This document shows positions 24,039-36,420 of a stretch of DNA of 64,000 bases, piece by piece. This stretch comes from Dermanyssus gallinae. Its lineage: Eukaryota; Arthropoda; Arachnida; Mesostigmata; Dermanyssidae. The notes beneath the pieces are model-generated. The model searched no databases, was not told the DNA's origin, and was given only the letters and a program-made list of their open reading frames with translations. Made by a program: the position numbers and the translations under genes. The number at the start of each line of letters is the position of its first letter. The first letter of the stretch is position 1. The stretch lies in the NCBI GenBank assembly GCA_003439945.1, contig QVRM01003985.1, forward strand, positions 310,001 through 374,000. Reading direction: 5' to 3'.

Positions 24039-25310
24039 TTTAATTACATTATTTTTTACTTTCTAACTTTTGGGGCGGCTAATTGGCTGATGTAAGAATT
24101 TGACTGCTGTGTTTAATGTAATTGTCATAAAACTACAGCGAAATGCACAAGCATACAAGCCTTTCCGAAGTTTCCATAATCACATACATATTAAATTTGT
24201 TTGTGTAAAATGTGTCTTGAGTATAGTTGTCTAGTACTATATGTGCTATATTTGCTATATATAGCATACTAGCATAACAAAGAATTCCATTACTTTGGGA
24301 ACGTTGGGAGGGAACGACATGCGTGTTTGCTGGCTTTATATGTGTACTTTGGAACATTGCCTCGAAAAATGCGTATGATTAAATACAGTTTTTTAGTTCT
24401 AGGACGAGAACAAATCGAATGAACCGCGGCCCTGAAATTCCCGATGTTACAAATTTAAGCCGATGGCCACCAGAGGGCCATCCGCGATCTTCTTGAGACC
24501 GAACGGTCGGGGCCGGAATGTGAGCGGTTGTCGATTCGAAGAAAAGAGAGCTCAGCAGAGAGAACCAGCGGTCTTGACCAGGGGAGCCGCAAGTTGATTG
24601 GCGGCAGCCCCTAGGCAAGGAAAAGCAGAGATTGCAAAAGACGTGATCTGATTAAATCGAGGCAGCCTGCAACTGAACTACGCGAAAAGGTTTTGATGGC
24701 GGGCCGAACGTTGTCGTTCGATGTGGTTGATGGCAAGCATTCATGAAGAGAGCTAGACTAAGTTAGAAGTGCCGGCGCGGGAATGCTTATCCAGTGTCAA
24801 AGCCATCTCTGCGCCAACGTGTCTTCCTCCACCGCCAAAGGAACGTCGTAATCTGAGAGCTTGGTAAGAATTAGCCGGACGGTAAGGGCCGCCCACTGCA
24901 GGAAACGTAACTTTAGAGGAGGCCTTCTACCGTTATCAAGCCGTCTCCCATCAGTAAAGTCGCTAGCATCAGCAAAGGTTGAATGTTATGCATCGACGCA
25001 TCTCTCTTCTTGCACACGGAGGTCCGCATGTTGGGCATAGTTAATTCGAGTCTTAACTTTACCCGTTCCTCCTGCCAGATTTATATGGTGGAATTTCTAG
25101 GCAAATCTCCGTCTAGGAAATATTTGCATCTCTTGCCCGCAAACAGGTCCCATGGCAGCATCGGTCCAAACCGTCCGGTATGCGCGGCTCGCTCTAATAT
25201 CTGCCGTTCGGCCTTAGCGAAATACGCGCTAGGTACAGGGAGACCGTTTTGACTTAATCAGTTACATATTTCACATGGGCCAACCCCGTAAGCTTGCATC
25301 AAGGATCGCC
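24039..25310. other. Decayed repeat-like region, no intact gene
   Basis: The minus-strand frames between 24.4 and 25.26 kb look like the heavily decayed 3' part of the R1-like LINE that begins upstream (for example CKYFLDGDLPRNSTI near 25.1 kb), but stops and frameshifts are frequent. The part before 24.36 kb is AT-rich and shows nothing. Confidence 0.45.
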
Positions 25311-26400
25311 CTAAGGTACCTTGCCTCCTTTCGAAATCCTAGCGGGTGACCCGCCATCACAAGTCTTACCCTTTTTCTCTTCTTCCGATCTGTTGGGTAC
25401 CTCGACTTCTTCCTTGTCGGTCTCAAAGTTAAGCTGGTGGCTCTTAATCCACTCGTTCACCTGGGTTAAGGCTTTATTGTCAGTGCTATCTAAGGCTGTC
25501 CTAATTCTATTCGTAAGCATGAGTGTGAAATCATCGGCGTGCGCCAGCAAATACACCTCATTCGAGAGATTATCGCTCTTAATCACCCTGCTGTAAACTC
25601 GGTTTCGACAAGTCCAAAATCCAGCCCTCTCTAGCTGTGACCTCGTACTTCTGCCCCCTGCAACTTGAGCTTGGTCATTCAGGTAAATCATTCGACGAAT
25701 ATAGGCGCAAATTCCCTTCCTCTTCATGGCACCTATAACTTCTTCCCAGTTCATTGCGTTGAAAGTATTTTTGACGTCTAAGAGGTCGAGAAGCACAAAT
25801 CCTCTTATTTTGAAGATCTTTGTGGTCTCCATACCTGTTCGCTGCAGTACAAGCCTTGGGACTCTGAGAATGGACCGGCTTTTTCGGAATCTTTACGTAG
25901 GCTCCGATAGCGCTTTCTTGTCTTTCGTATTCTTGATGCAGCAGTAGACAAGTACGTTCTCTATTGTTTTGTTCAAAGCATCCTATAGATTAATAGGCCG
26001 GCGCAACGAAAGGCTGACCCGTTTCCAGATTAGCGAGAATCTGCCCTCCTCAGAAGTGTGGTCACAAAGACCTTGACGACCTTCAGCCACCGACAAGCAT
26101 ATTTACTACTTCGAAGGGACGCCGTACGGGCGGGAGCTTTGCTGGAGGCAAGCTTTTTCTAGGCTCAATCGACCTGTTCTAGCGTGACCTCAGAGATGTC
26201 ATCCATGTCCACGTCAAACTCCTCCTTCCTTTCCCTGGCCGTGTCGGGAAGAGAGTTCTGACAATCTCCAGGGGAGCTTGGGCAGACGTCTCTGAAGCCT
26301 GGACATAACAACTCAGTAGAGCAGGCCGTAAACGTCTCTTCGACGTCCTCAATAAGCTTTCTCCACGCTCAGGTGTGGGATTCGGCTTGAGCAATAGCTT
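25311..26400 (-). pseudogene. Decayed LINE (R1/I-like) reverse transcriptase
   Basis: The frame from 25832 to 25311 contains FVLLDLLDVKNTFNAMNWE (RT motif A region, LDxxNAFN type), a helix with MKRKGICAYIRRMI, and the catalytic box HADDFTLML. It then continues into NEWIKSHQLNF of the post-catalytic region. Upstream, 26400-26020 holds IVRTLFPTRPGK and, in a shifted frame, KLASSKAP, the KAPGPDG-type start of R1 and I-like RTs. Several frameshifts and stops break the copy. The thumb and C-terminal parts are barely recognisable below 25311. It is a third LINE lineage, different from the YADD element at 19-20 kb and the YLDD element at 22-24 kb. Confidence 0.75.
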
Positions 26401-27798
26401 CTTCTATTATACCCTTGTCTCATTTTTTGCCAAATAACTATGATTGTGTATGCCCAGTTGTATCCATTACGTACCTTTCACTCATTGCTTGCACCAGTAT
26501 ATAGGTTTATGGTGGCCTCGTCCGCCCCCGCCTTGATTCAATGGGCCCGCTTTCTTACATGTCAAAGTGAACAAGGCGGCAAGCTTGTGCTCGTTTATCC
26601 CCTCCTCCACTAGTGTACAGCATGCTTTCTAGATTTCGGCGCAAAGCTGTTCTTTGTCTGGCCTCCTTGTCTGCCACCTTGGCCCACCCAGGGGCAAGAT
26701 CACGGATATATAAGGATAAAGCAGATGTATTTGTGATCGCTCATGGTCTCCTAGATATAAGAACCTGGTGCTGCTGAATGGTAGCCTAGTCACCCGGTCT
26801 ATATATTTTTCACGATGCTGCGACAAATGAAGTGCGCATTAGGTGTAATCGCTTAGGTTAGATTCTAGTACCTAGAAAGAGACGCAGTTTGTATCAGTGA
26901 GGGGCTTAAGCTCTCCGCATCTCGCCTGCTGAGCTTTCAAGCGGCCAGGTTAATATTGGGCATATGGAAACAATATTGAAACGGTAATGCCATATTTCAA
27001 GCAGTTGGGCCTTGTCGTAATTCCGATCAAGAAAAACCTCGTCTTGTTTTACACCCCTCAGTGGGCACCAAGGCTAAAACTAGACGCAGGTAATTTCAAA
27101 AGATAATTATTAGTTACAGACATAATCTACACATCCAATATGCTCAAAAGTTATACAGTTACCTGATGTTACATCGGTTGTATCATGTTGACTCACATCA
27201 CTAGACCACTGAAATTAACGCGTTTCACCATATTTAAAATTTTGTTATCGGGTTGATAACACGTTTCCGTCGTGACCGAGCTTAGTGGCGGTCTTATTTC
27301 ATTGTGATCTCTCTATTTCATACTGCCTGTATTCAGTAAGAATATGTTTAACGTCATCATATTTTCTAGGCTTGGACGTATTCAATAGTTTGCTCGTGTT
27401 TATTTTTGTTTTTTCAAATGTCGATAGTCATTGGTAATATGGCGCTACTCTTGTGGGTACAAAATATGCCTAAAGAGAATTATAAATGGTGAGTTTAGCT
27501 GTAATTAACGTTCTATAGCTTGTCAACTGAATACTGAACTGAATAGGAAACCATTTTCAGGGTCGTAGCAGCTTCCGAGGGCAGGCTCAAGCTACGAAGC
27601 ATCAGCACGACTGCTTACTATTGTACACTTAAGCCAGCAGTTCCGTAGCTCCTATCCGAAGAGTTGTTAGTGCGCGTATTTCGAGACGAAGACTGCCTAA
27701 CCTAAATATCTTAGGTCTTACAGCTCACTATAAATTGGACCGCTGACCAATGTCAGGCCGTTCTGTTCTCGAATGACACTAGGGTTCTCTCTCTGCGG
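26401..27798. other. Non-coding region
   Basis: The first 0.5 kb may still be decayed LINE on the minus strand. The rest is AT-rich and unique, with no supported feature. Confidence 0.45.
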
Positions 27799-27992
27799 TT
27801 ACGATTGACGGTACAGAGTGTACCGGTGGCGTGCAGAGTGCTTTGCGCAACCTTGCATTGTAGAGTGTGTCAGTTGCGGCGGCGGCGGCGGCGGCCGTTC
27901 CATTAAGGTTTGTGGTGCAATATCCTTATGACGAAGGCGAACCAAACGCCACAAGTCATCCGGGGGCATCTCAAGCCGGCAAGACGATTTTC
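27799..27992 (-). CDS. Candidate terminal exon with poly-proline, unrecognised
   Basis: The minus strand has a good acceptor (ACTTTCTTCCCCTAG) and then an open frame to TAA at 27799-27801. The peptide reads GKSSCRLEMPPDDLWRLVRL, then a basic stretch and six prolines encoded by a (CCG)n run. No AATAAA directly follows, and no upstream exon was placed. The GC-rich local composition supports coding or a CpG-rich regulatory segment equally. Confidence 0.22.
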
Positions 27993-29227
27993 CTAGGGGA
28001 AGAAAGTTCAATTGCCCAACAATGCTTTGGGGCAGGAGCACGGCATCCCTTTCCCCCAGCATGTTCTGTAGACCCGATTATAATCAAAATGTGTGACGAG
28101 ATGCTGAAAATGCCAAATCAAATGCCTGAAAAACTCCAGCACTTGCAATACTTCCGGAGCTCAGTAATGCTATGCCCGAGAAGTGGAATTATATCCTACA
28201 GCAATTAATTGATTAATTAATCATATCAATGCCAAATCACATGACAGCTATGGCTAGGGTACGTAGGGTGAACACATGCAAATCAATTCCATTTCACATT
28301 TCAAGAGAAACCGTTCAATCATACAATTGTCTACGAACAAGAATTCTTGTCAATGTGCTAAGGCAATTTTCAACATATTTTACTTAAATGCTTACGAATA
28401 CATAAAAAAACACGAATTCCAACGCAACTATGTGGTCGCTTATTAAACCTGATTTAAGTGTCTTTCGAGTCGCGTAGCCATATTTACTATGGCGTCACCA
28501 TAGTATGTAAAGCTGTGCCTGTAACAAAATGGTCCGCGTCATTACTATTGTAAATCTGCAGTATATAAACTTGTAGAGAATGAGCAGGTCAAGCGTGGGA
28601 AAGCAACCGCCGTGGAATTTTCTTTCATACGTACGAGGTGTTTACCATTTCTATCGTCTACTTGTCACAGTTTCGTAATGGAGTGCGCAATTAGAAGTGC
28701 ACTGTCGCAGCGAAAAAAGTAGGCTACAGATCCTACAGATAAGAACGCGGCCTGGATTAGTTAATCACTACTACTGAACCATGAAATTAGTGCGGATATA
28801 GTGGACGAGATTTTGGGTTCTGTCATATGATTGTGGTCTCCCCAATGAATAGCAGATTAGAGTGTACTGACGTGCTTAATAATCGACAGTCAAACGGGGC
28901 AGTTGTCGTGAATATCTGCACACATGCCCGGAAAACCTTCACAATAACTTGGCATTCTAAGCCAATTGTAACTGTTATGAGATTTTTTGGCCTTTGCCCC
29001 AAATGTTGACAATGGATAGGCCCAATCGCCCAAGACGCCTGTCATTATTTTATAATTGTAATGATTAATTGTAGAAACACCCTTAACTCGTACTAACAAC
29101 CAATTAAGGTTAGCATATCTAAATGCTCTACCTACTATTCTAACTGCCACTTGGCCAAAGCCAGTAATAAATGCATACACAAAACGTTTGTGAATATCTC
29201 AGCACTGATTGGACATTGTGAAATTTT

Positions 29228-29230
<3 letters not shown>
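27993..29230. other. Non-coding region
   Basis: No exon, transposon motif or tandem repeat is supported here. Confidence 0.5.
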
Positions 29231-29232
<2 letters not shown>

Positions 29233-29280
<48 letters not shown>

Positions 29281-29317
29281 GTTTTAAGTCTATCTCTTGT
29301 GCGGTTCGAACGTGTAG

Positions 29318-29395
<78 letters not shown>
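29233..29395. repeat. Two long (TA)n tracts separated by 46 bp
   Basis: The tracts run from about 29233 to 29276 and from about 29322 to 29395, with a single T insertion inside the second. The TYR-ILE repeats in translated frames here are artefacts of the repeat. Confidence 0.95.
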
Positions 29396-29397
<2 letters not shown>

Positions 29398-32365
29398 TAA
29401 AATGTTGTATTCATTAAAATATTGTTCCCTATGTTAGCGACGCTCTGTCAGCGTTCAGTCAATTGATCGATCATGGTTGGTTCAAAAAGATACTTTGGTC
29501 TGATGATCCGTCTTAGCGATTCGTAGCAATGCATTTTACATATCACCAACAACACAGGCATACCTTTCTGTGAATATTTTACTTTAGCCTTTTTCAGACA
29601 TACGATAAATGCATGGGATCAGTAAGCGCTTTTTGTTTGTGTTCGACGTTTTTTCACCAGTGGTTACAAAAGGGTGAAAACAAGTTCTTGTTAAAGTGAA
29701 TGAGAAACGAACGTGTATGTACGCTCAAAATCGTGTACATTGCGATGAGTTTTATTGACGCTCGTCCTCCCAACATATATAATGATAGATCAATGAGCCC
29801 ATACCCTCTAGAAATACGAACAGTTTGCAGCTACAATCACAGAGCTGTTGCTGTTGCTTCCGCACAAAACGATTACGAAAAAAAAGCAAGAAGACGACCT
29901 ACAAATCGAAGGTCGTCTTCAAAACGTCAAGCCAGCTTATTGTCTCGTAGAATCGCAAGGAGCCCGATTAAGGCCAACCTAAGGACGACGTTAGTAGCAA
30001 CAACAACAACAACAGCAACGTACCTCACTGAGATGATGGACAGCTATTGCTGTTGTCATATCCTGCAACAGTAGCGGCGCAAGCAGTGCGATGAAGGTAG
30101 GCAGTAAAGTGTGCTGCCTCATCGTGAACTAATCACTTCAATTCGCAATTTTCCCCGGTTTTTGTTGTCGGTGTTGTTGCTATTCTTGTTGTCAGTGTTG
30201 TTGTTGTCGTCTCTGCTGTTGCTGCTGAATTTGTTATTCACAAAAAGTGTAGTTCAACAAACTACGTTTCTTCCTAAGCTAGTGCATTAGTCCCTTCTTA
30301 ATTAATTTATTAATTCAAAGTGTTTTTCTTGCATAGTTATTGCATTTGCTCGAGATGCTTATCTTTCTTAGCTAATGCATTCGTTCAAGATGTTGTTCTT
30401 CCTCAATTTCGTCGTTTGCCAGTGAGTGCAATGAGGTAGCACTCGGACCACTCGCACAAACTAAACAAAAACACTGTCCTAGTTCACTGAGAGAGGCAAT
30501 TGCAACGCAGCGCGGCACAATCCCACTTTAAGACAAGGCAACACCTCCTCATCGAGTCACCGATCGTTGAATATGATCACAGCAGCATAATCGTGTCACG
30601 CCAGCCGTCCAACAGCCTACGGGGGAGACGGCCTGGTTGTCGTGTCACATCGCCTTTGAGACTCTGCTGCCATTGGTTGCGGGGCACAAGGTCATCGTAG
30701 ACATGATAAACAACTTGAACGATCACCAGAGAGAAGCGAAAAGTGAGCAAAAGTCTCACATAAACAGAACTAACACGAGAAACGTTATAGAACGTTTAAA
30801 AAAGAAAATTGAGAGGAGAGCGCGCAGAAGAGAAAGAAAACGAGAGACACTTATTAATTAGTAGTGACAAGGGGAACTGCAAAAACAGCAAAGTATTGCA
30901 GCAAAATACTTACAAAGAATTGCACCAGCAGTTTTAAATTAAAACTATTCTATTCCCGCCGTGGAGAACATCCAAAGTTGTAAATATGACAAATGTAAGC
31001 TGTCATTTATGGTTCATAGAACTTTCCTATATAATTGCCCTCCGTCTTTAGCCTTCGGCTACTGACTATATATTGTGGCAATGACGACATGGGATCCGGG
31101 AGTGTAAAAATTCCTCAGACTCTAGATGACTATTGAGGTTTCCTGGAAAACATGAGAAGACATCGCCTCAGGGCGATGTATCCACAAGCGACGCTATGCC
31201 TTCGGAGACACCGTTTAGGGCCATCATGATCTAACTACGCGTGAGTATGCTGCGTAGTGCACCAACTGACTTAAAGCTAAGTGAATTGAAAGTATATTAC
31301 ATTTGTACTAACGAAATACTTTCTTGCTGAATGCTGAATATAACACATGGGAGAGAGCAAATTATCAATAAGATTTCTAAAGATGGGCTTAAGTTAAGAA
31401 GAGTAGTAGACCTCGCCCAAGTATATCAAAACGTGTTCTTACTCTGTTAAGTTATTTGCCCGAATCATTAGTGAACGGTGACTTACGAAGCAATAAAATA
31501 ATCAGCAAATATAAGGAAAAGACATAGTGCAGTTCAGAATTAGGCTGCAACCAGGTTCGCTAGAAAAACACCTTTTTACAAATGAGACGGGTATTATAGC
31601 ATATATTTTGAAAAATATATTGCTAACAGTTTTAAATCGCGACGAAGCGTTTCTTTTACAGTTGTTCAAGTCACCTTCAATAGAGGCAGCTTAAAGCTGC
31701 GCTGTCTTCACAACTTGTCACCATAATGAACCTTGCTACTTTCCGCATGGCTGCCGCTATACGAATAAGCGCTCTAATGTGCGAACCCCTTCCTTGTGGG
31801 CCATGGGGGCCATACAGTCGACACGGCCTGCATTCATTCCGCTGCCTGAGAAGAAGTTCTAGTAGAGCTCTACGTTATACAGACTTAAATAAAATATGCA
31901 AATGGGACCTTAGGAAAGCAAGACTATCGGTAGCACTGGCCTCAAACGGAATAACGAAGAAAAATACCTCATTGCGTAATCAGTCACTTATGGTTTCATG
32001 ACAAGTGCTCGGCATGGGACATTACAGTGACCTATACTGTGGCTCTGTCAATCAATCTAGGTCATAGCTTTGTAAACACGGAATGCGTAGCGGATTGCTG
32101 AAAAGGAAAGGAAACGTAAACACGCAACTCTACTAGTACGCATATACAGCTATGAACACACCGGCCCTATCGGCGGTAGAATTGTACTTGTTCGAGACTT
32201 GGCAAGCGAAATGGGGACCGTCACCAGGGATATGCGCGACGGAGAATATTTAAGACAGTTTTTGGGCTCTCGCAGTATGGGTTAGGTGAGGAGATACGTT
32301 GCTGTTGCTAAGGCCGGTACAATTAATTCAAACCTCACAACTATAAACTTCGAACACAGATTATA
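29396..32365. other. Non-coding region
   Basis: It contains a perfect inverted repeat at 29890-29920 with arms GAAGACGACCT and AGGTCGTCTTC around a 9-nt loop, a short CAA run near 30000, and TTG-rich sequence at 30160-30230. No coding exon is supported. Confidence 0.55.
29890..29920. repeat. Perfect inverted repeat, 11-bp arms
   Basis: GAAGACGACCT and AGGTCGTCTTC flank a 9-nt loop. It can form a stable hairpin in DNA or RNA. No T-run or gene end sits next to it. Confidence 0.75.

Positions 32366-32414
<49 letters not shown>
32366..32414. repeat. (AAT)n microsatellite
   Basis: About sixteen uninterrupted AAT triplets. Confidence 0.95.
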
Positions 32415-32416
<2 letters not shown>

Positions 32417-32650
32417 GAATCGAAGACGTTACGGGCGATCGACGCGAGGCCATGTTTTTGAGACAGATGATGTCTTTGGCCGTGTGTGCCGCCTCTCCCC
32501 ACAATATACAAATGTATACATTAAAATAAGGAAATAATTATATGTTTGAGCATGTAACCTTAATTCCTGCGAGTGCTGTTTATGTGCTCATCCCATATGT
32601 ATTGTGAAATCATATGTTTTATTTACCTCATAACGGGGTAGAAACAATTG

Positions 32651-32669
32651 CCCCCCCCCCCCCCCCCCC
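32651..32669. repeat. Poly-C run
   Basis: Nineteen consecutive C. Such a run could adopt i-motif or G-quadruplex-like structures, or be of uncertain length in the assembly. Confidence 0.9.
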
Positions 32670-32790
32670 GCGAACGTGACGACAAACTACGTCAGCCCTA
32701 GATCCAGGCCTGCTGTCGACCACCTGGACACGGCCGTGGCGTTACTAAGTTGTAAATCCGATGACAGCCTTTGCCGGAAAAATGCATTCC

Positions 32791-32793
<3 letters not shown>

Positions 32794-32823
<30 letters not shown>
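32794..32823. repeat. (TA)n microsatellite
   Basis: A pure alternating tract of about 30 bp. Confidence 0.95.
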
Positions 32824-32827
<4 letters not shown>

Positions 32828-33851
32828 CTTATTTTTACGCTTCGACACTCACATTTTATTCGCTCGTAATAGACTGAGGCATCTGGGGAAGGGCATCGTC
32901 TAAATGCTTCCATCTTCATCGCGCCTCTTTCGCTACTAACAAGAGCTTCTTTTGGCAGAGGGATAGGTAGCAACATGCCAGATGTGAACGATCCTCGAAC
33001 CTACGATACTCTGTCAGTTGGTCGTCATGGTTGCCATGGCAACGCCCCGTTTCGAACGGTACGTTAGTCACCCAGGTCGCTGCTGTTACTGCTACAACAC
33101 ATACCTACATTCAAAGCGTAGAAATGTCGATGCTTGCAGCTAAATAGTACCGAACGTTTTTCCAGCCTGCCTGCCCTCACGGTGCCGTGGCGTTACGATG
33201 CACGCGTGTTGGAAACTAGCAGGCTAGGAGGACCTGTTGCTGAGCTGACCTAGAGTGTCTGGAGTCATACTGTGAGGAGTCACGAGATGAACACGCCTTG
33301 CGCATACGCTTAGACTAGTCTGAAGAGTAGTCTTAACGCGGACTATCGAATTCTAGACACATACACAAAGCTATATGCCTGCTGCGTAAACTGCAGAAGC
33401 ACGAGCTGGCTGTAAAAACTTTGCCATCAGAACGCAAAGTGACAGCTATCATCACTTCACGCGATCACACCGCCTTATCATACCCACCCGCGCGCAAGTC
33501 AAACACGGGCATTTGGGTGAGAGGTTTGTTATGTTTGTGATACAGCACTTCTATGAACTAGATTATCCGCTTAACCTTTCCTCCAGTGGTTGATGACATT
33601 CTATGTCGAATCGTCGTCGCTTGGTAGGCATTGGTGTGGTGCTTTCCAGCCATAGCGAGCAAACGCGAGGGAAAAGCCGGTAGTCTCATAGCTCTGCGAT
33701 AATTGAATTCTCACTACTACGATAATTGAATTACCATAATTGTATTATCACTAGACTGAATGAAACGCGATGTGCCAAAGCAACAGGAAACCGTTTCGGA
33801 ACGGTTATGACAATATGGTGTGGAATCACTCTCCGACCACAATCGCGCATG
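32824..33851. other. Non-coding region
   Basis: No gene or repeat beyond a short inverted block, GGTTGCCATGGCAACG-like, near 33030. ORFs are short and unsupported. Confidence 0.5.
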
Positions 33852-33901
33852 CACTCGCCACACTTAAAATGTGTATATATGTACATATTTAAATACGTAC
33901 G

Positions 33902-33969
<68 letters not shown>

Positions 33970-34211
33970 CACCGATAAAATTAAAAAGCCTCGCAGCTCA
34001 TGAACATATTCACACCTCGAGGACAGCTTGAAGTCATTTTAACACACTCGCCACATGTAAAATGTTTATATATGTATGTGTATTTATGTACGTACGTGTA
34101 CTTATATAAGCAAACATATACATATGTACACTGAGTCACCGATAAAATTGAAAAGCCACACAGCGCATGACCATATTCACACCCCGAGGACAGCTTGAAG
34201 TTATTATAACA
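33852..34211. repeat. Tandem duplication of about 0.18 kb
   Basis: Copy 1 (33852-34042) and copy 2 (34045-34211) both run from CACTCGCCACA..TAAAATG through a TA/GTAC-rich middle to CACTGAGTCACCGATAAAAT, CATATTCACACC and GAGGACAGCTTGAAGT. The middle of copy 1 has grown into a (TA)n tract at 33904-33961. Copy 2 keeps a mixed TATG/GTAC sequence there. Confidence 0.9.
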
Positions 34212-35440
34212 AACAACCCGTCTATATGTAAGCTCATATATGTTTATGTATACGCATATAGGTATGTGTGTATGTATGATGATACAAGAAAAAGGTGGCG
34301 GCGACTTTTATATGATGAAGAGATGGAGTATCCGCCATCCGTCCTAAGTTGTAAGATGCTTTTAGCCTGCCGTTGCCTGAGGCTTTGTCGAATTGTACCT
34401 TCATAAAGCACACTATGAAGCACATCTAAGATCTGCGTATATGTGATGATTTCTATCGAAACGTCCTCTTATAGCATTGGTGATCATTACTTCAGTTTAG
34501 CCAATTAACCAAAAGATTAATCTTAGAACCGATAGTTGTATTCGTTTGTAATAATCCACCCATCAACGTTTTATTGCAAGCGTGGGGCAATAGCTTCAAT
34601 CCGTTTCGATTATTTATCAGCTTTAGCGGCGAATGGTCTGCTATTCTGATGTCTTGTGCCATAGGGTCGATTGTGACACGACGCGTAATGGGTAGATGTT
34701 GAGTATATGCAGAGTACGCCACCCCTTATTGAGTATGCCACTCCCATGCATTAGCAATTTTCTAAATGAATTGTTACACGCGAGTCTTTGTACAGAAATG
34801 CTAAGATTGTAAGGGTGCAATGACAATCGAGGCAGAAGCCTTTCGTGACCTCTCAAAGGTTTGCCTTCCTCTGTATTATTTGAGTGCTGTACGCAGGTCA
34901 CTGCGAATTATTGAATATGTTTGCATTTTCAAAATACCTCACGAAAATAAGCTAATTACAGCTGCTAGACTCGGCGAACTGTCACAAGTGCTCTAAGGAC
35001 AAACCCCGAGGCGAGGGAGAATTTCAGCTGGCTCGACTTCAGACCTTGTCAAATTTCGGTCTGTAGATACGCCTTTCATTTTAATCAAATTAATTATGAA
35101 CGCCAGTAAATGTTGTTTCGGTGTTTCGATTCGACGGTCGAACGTCACCGGAAAGAAAGTAAAGTCCCAGAGATCAGCGTCACTGTCAAACTCCGTTCGC
35201 AATACCATAGAGCAACCTGTCCTTAGTGGACGAGGCCAAACCTCAAAAGTTAAAAAAAAACATTTAAACCACCATACAGCTACGAAGACACAGGCGGTCA
35301 TCACAAATAGCAGCCGCAATTTTTAAACTCTCTAGAAGGAACGGTAAACAATTACCTTTTATAATTACACACACACCATGTTTAACACATTTATCTAATA
35401 TGGGGGCAGCGTACAGAATATCCTACCAGAGATACACACA
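34212..35440. other. Mostly non-coding; one small ORF with a hydrophobic start
   Basis: The only ORF of note is on the minus strand at 34993-35319 (108 codons). It starts MRLLFVMTACVFVAVWWF, which could be a signal or membrane segment, followed by a mixed globular-looking remainder. There is no similarity I recognise, no splice context and no poly(A) signal. I would treat it as chance unless transcripts show otherwise. Confidence 0.3.
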
Positions 35441-35441
35441 A

Positions 35442-35443
<2 letters not shown>

Positions 35444-35495
<52 letters not shown>
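35444..35495. repeat. (TA)n microsatellite
   Basis: A pure tract of about 52 bp. Confidence 0.95.
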
Positions 35496-35498
<3 letters not shown>

Positions 35499-36374
35499 TA
35501 CATATTTGATACAGTCGTTTAATGTATTTATCAGCAATCGAGATAGCAAAAACATTTTGCGCTCCAGAAACTGCCCCAGGCTGTGATATAGTTTAGTGTA
35601 CAGGTTTTGATAGTCTCTTTTTGGTGCCAAGACAGCGGAAATGTGCTCGTGGCATTAGGGGCATCTGACGAGGTTTAATATGAAACGCCTATTCCATGGC
35701 TTCGTGGTTTTTAATTAAACAGATACACTATTTGCTGTTTTCTGCACCGTGTTGTCTATCGCTCCAGTTGGGAGATTATAAAATGCCAGTAAGTGCCCGA
35801 CTGCCAGCCAATTGCATGCACTACAGTCTTCGCGGATTTCAGTACTCAAGCACACCGCGTTATGGTAGCCGTGTACAATGTACCTAGTGTATACATGACG
35901 ACCATGGCGACATTAAAGCGACTATTACGTCACCCACCCCAAAAGTGACGTGACTTAAAAACCTCTAGGTCTTCCATATCTTCTTTTGCCTTCCAATGAG
36001 CCAAAAATTGTCTGATTAGCTTGGGGTTACGAGGTTTAATACAATCTTCTCACAATAGGTAGGTACTGTGACAGTAAGTGCATGTAGCAGTTTCGCTATC
36101 GTCACCGCTACAGACCGGCACAATTGATGGAAGCGTGATTGTAATGATAGCTCAAGCCCGCTTGTTCCCCACCGTGTGACGCACAGATCATAGACTCCGC
36201 TCGACGTAGCAGGAGAAGACGTAGTAGTAGCAATAGTAGTAATCGTAGTAGTTGAAGTAATACTAAGGGCAGTAGCAATAATTGAAGCATTGATTGATAT
36301 ACGACTGCAAACCCACTTAACATAAAGTGCAAAACGCTGCTCTAGAAAATGAACATTTTCGCTGCGACTAAGCA
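35496..36374. other. Non-coding region
   Basis: A degenerate TAG/TAA triplet-rich stretch lies at 36205-36290. No gene is supported. Confidence 0.5.
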
Positions 36375-36420
36375 GTCACAGTTGGGGTCCCCCAGGGGTC
36401 CGTACTAGGACCAACCCTGT
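36375..36420 (+). pseudogene. LINE RT scrap with GVPQGSVLGP motif
   Basis: One frame gives TVGVPQGSVLGPTL followed by TAG. This is the RT motif B region of Jockey/CR1 and related retroelements. Stop codons lie on both sides within a few codons. Just downstream, the minus strand at about 36490-36440 reads RWNRLPEDVG, a pattern seen near the C-terminus of many LINE ORF2 proteins. Two fragments in opposite orientation may therefore abut here. Confidence 0.5.

Noticed and set aside
29151..29417. ORFs translating as alternating Tyr and Ile, here and at other (TA)n tracts
   Set aside because: They are direct translations of (TA)n microsatellites, not proteins.
34993..35319. A 108-codon secreted or membrane protein gene
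   Set aside because: The hydrophobic start is suggestive, but there is no similarity, splice context or poly(A) signal, and ORFs of this length occur by chance here.
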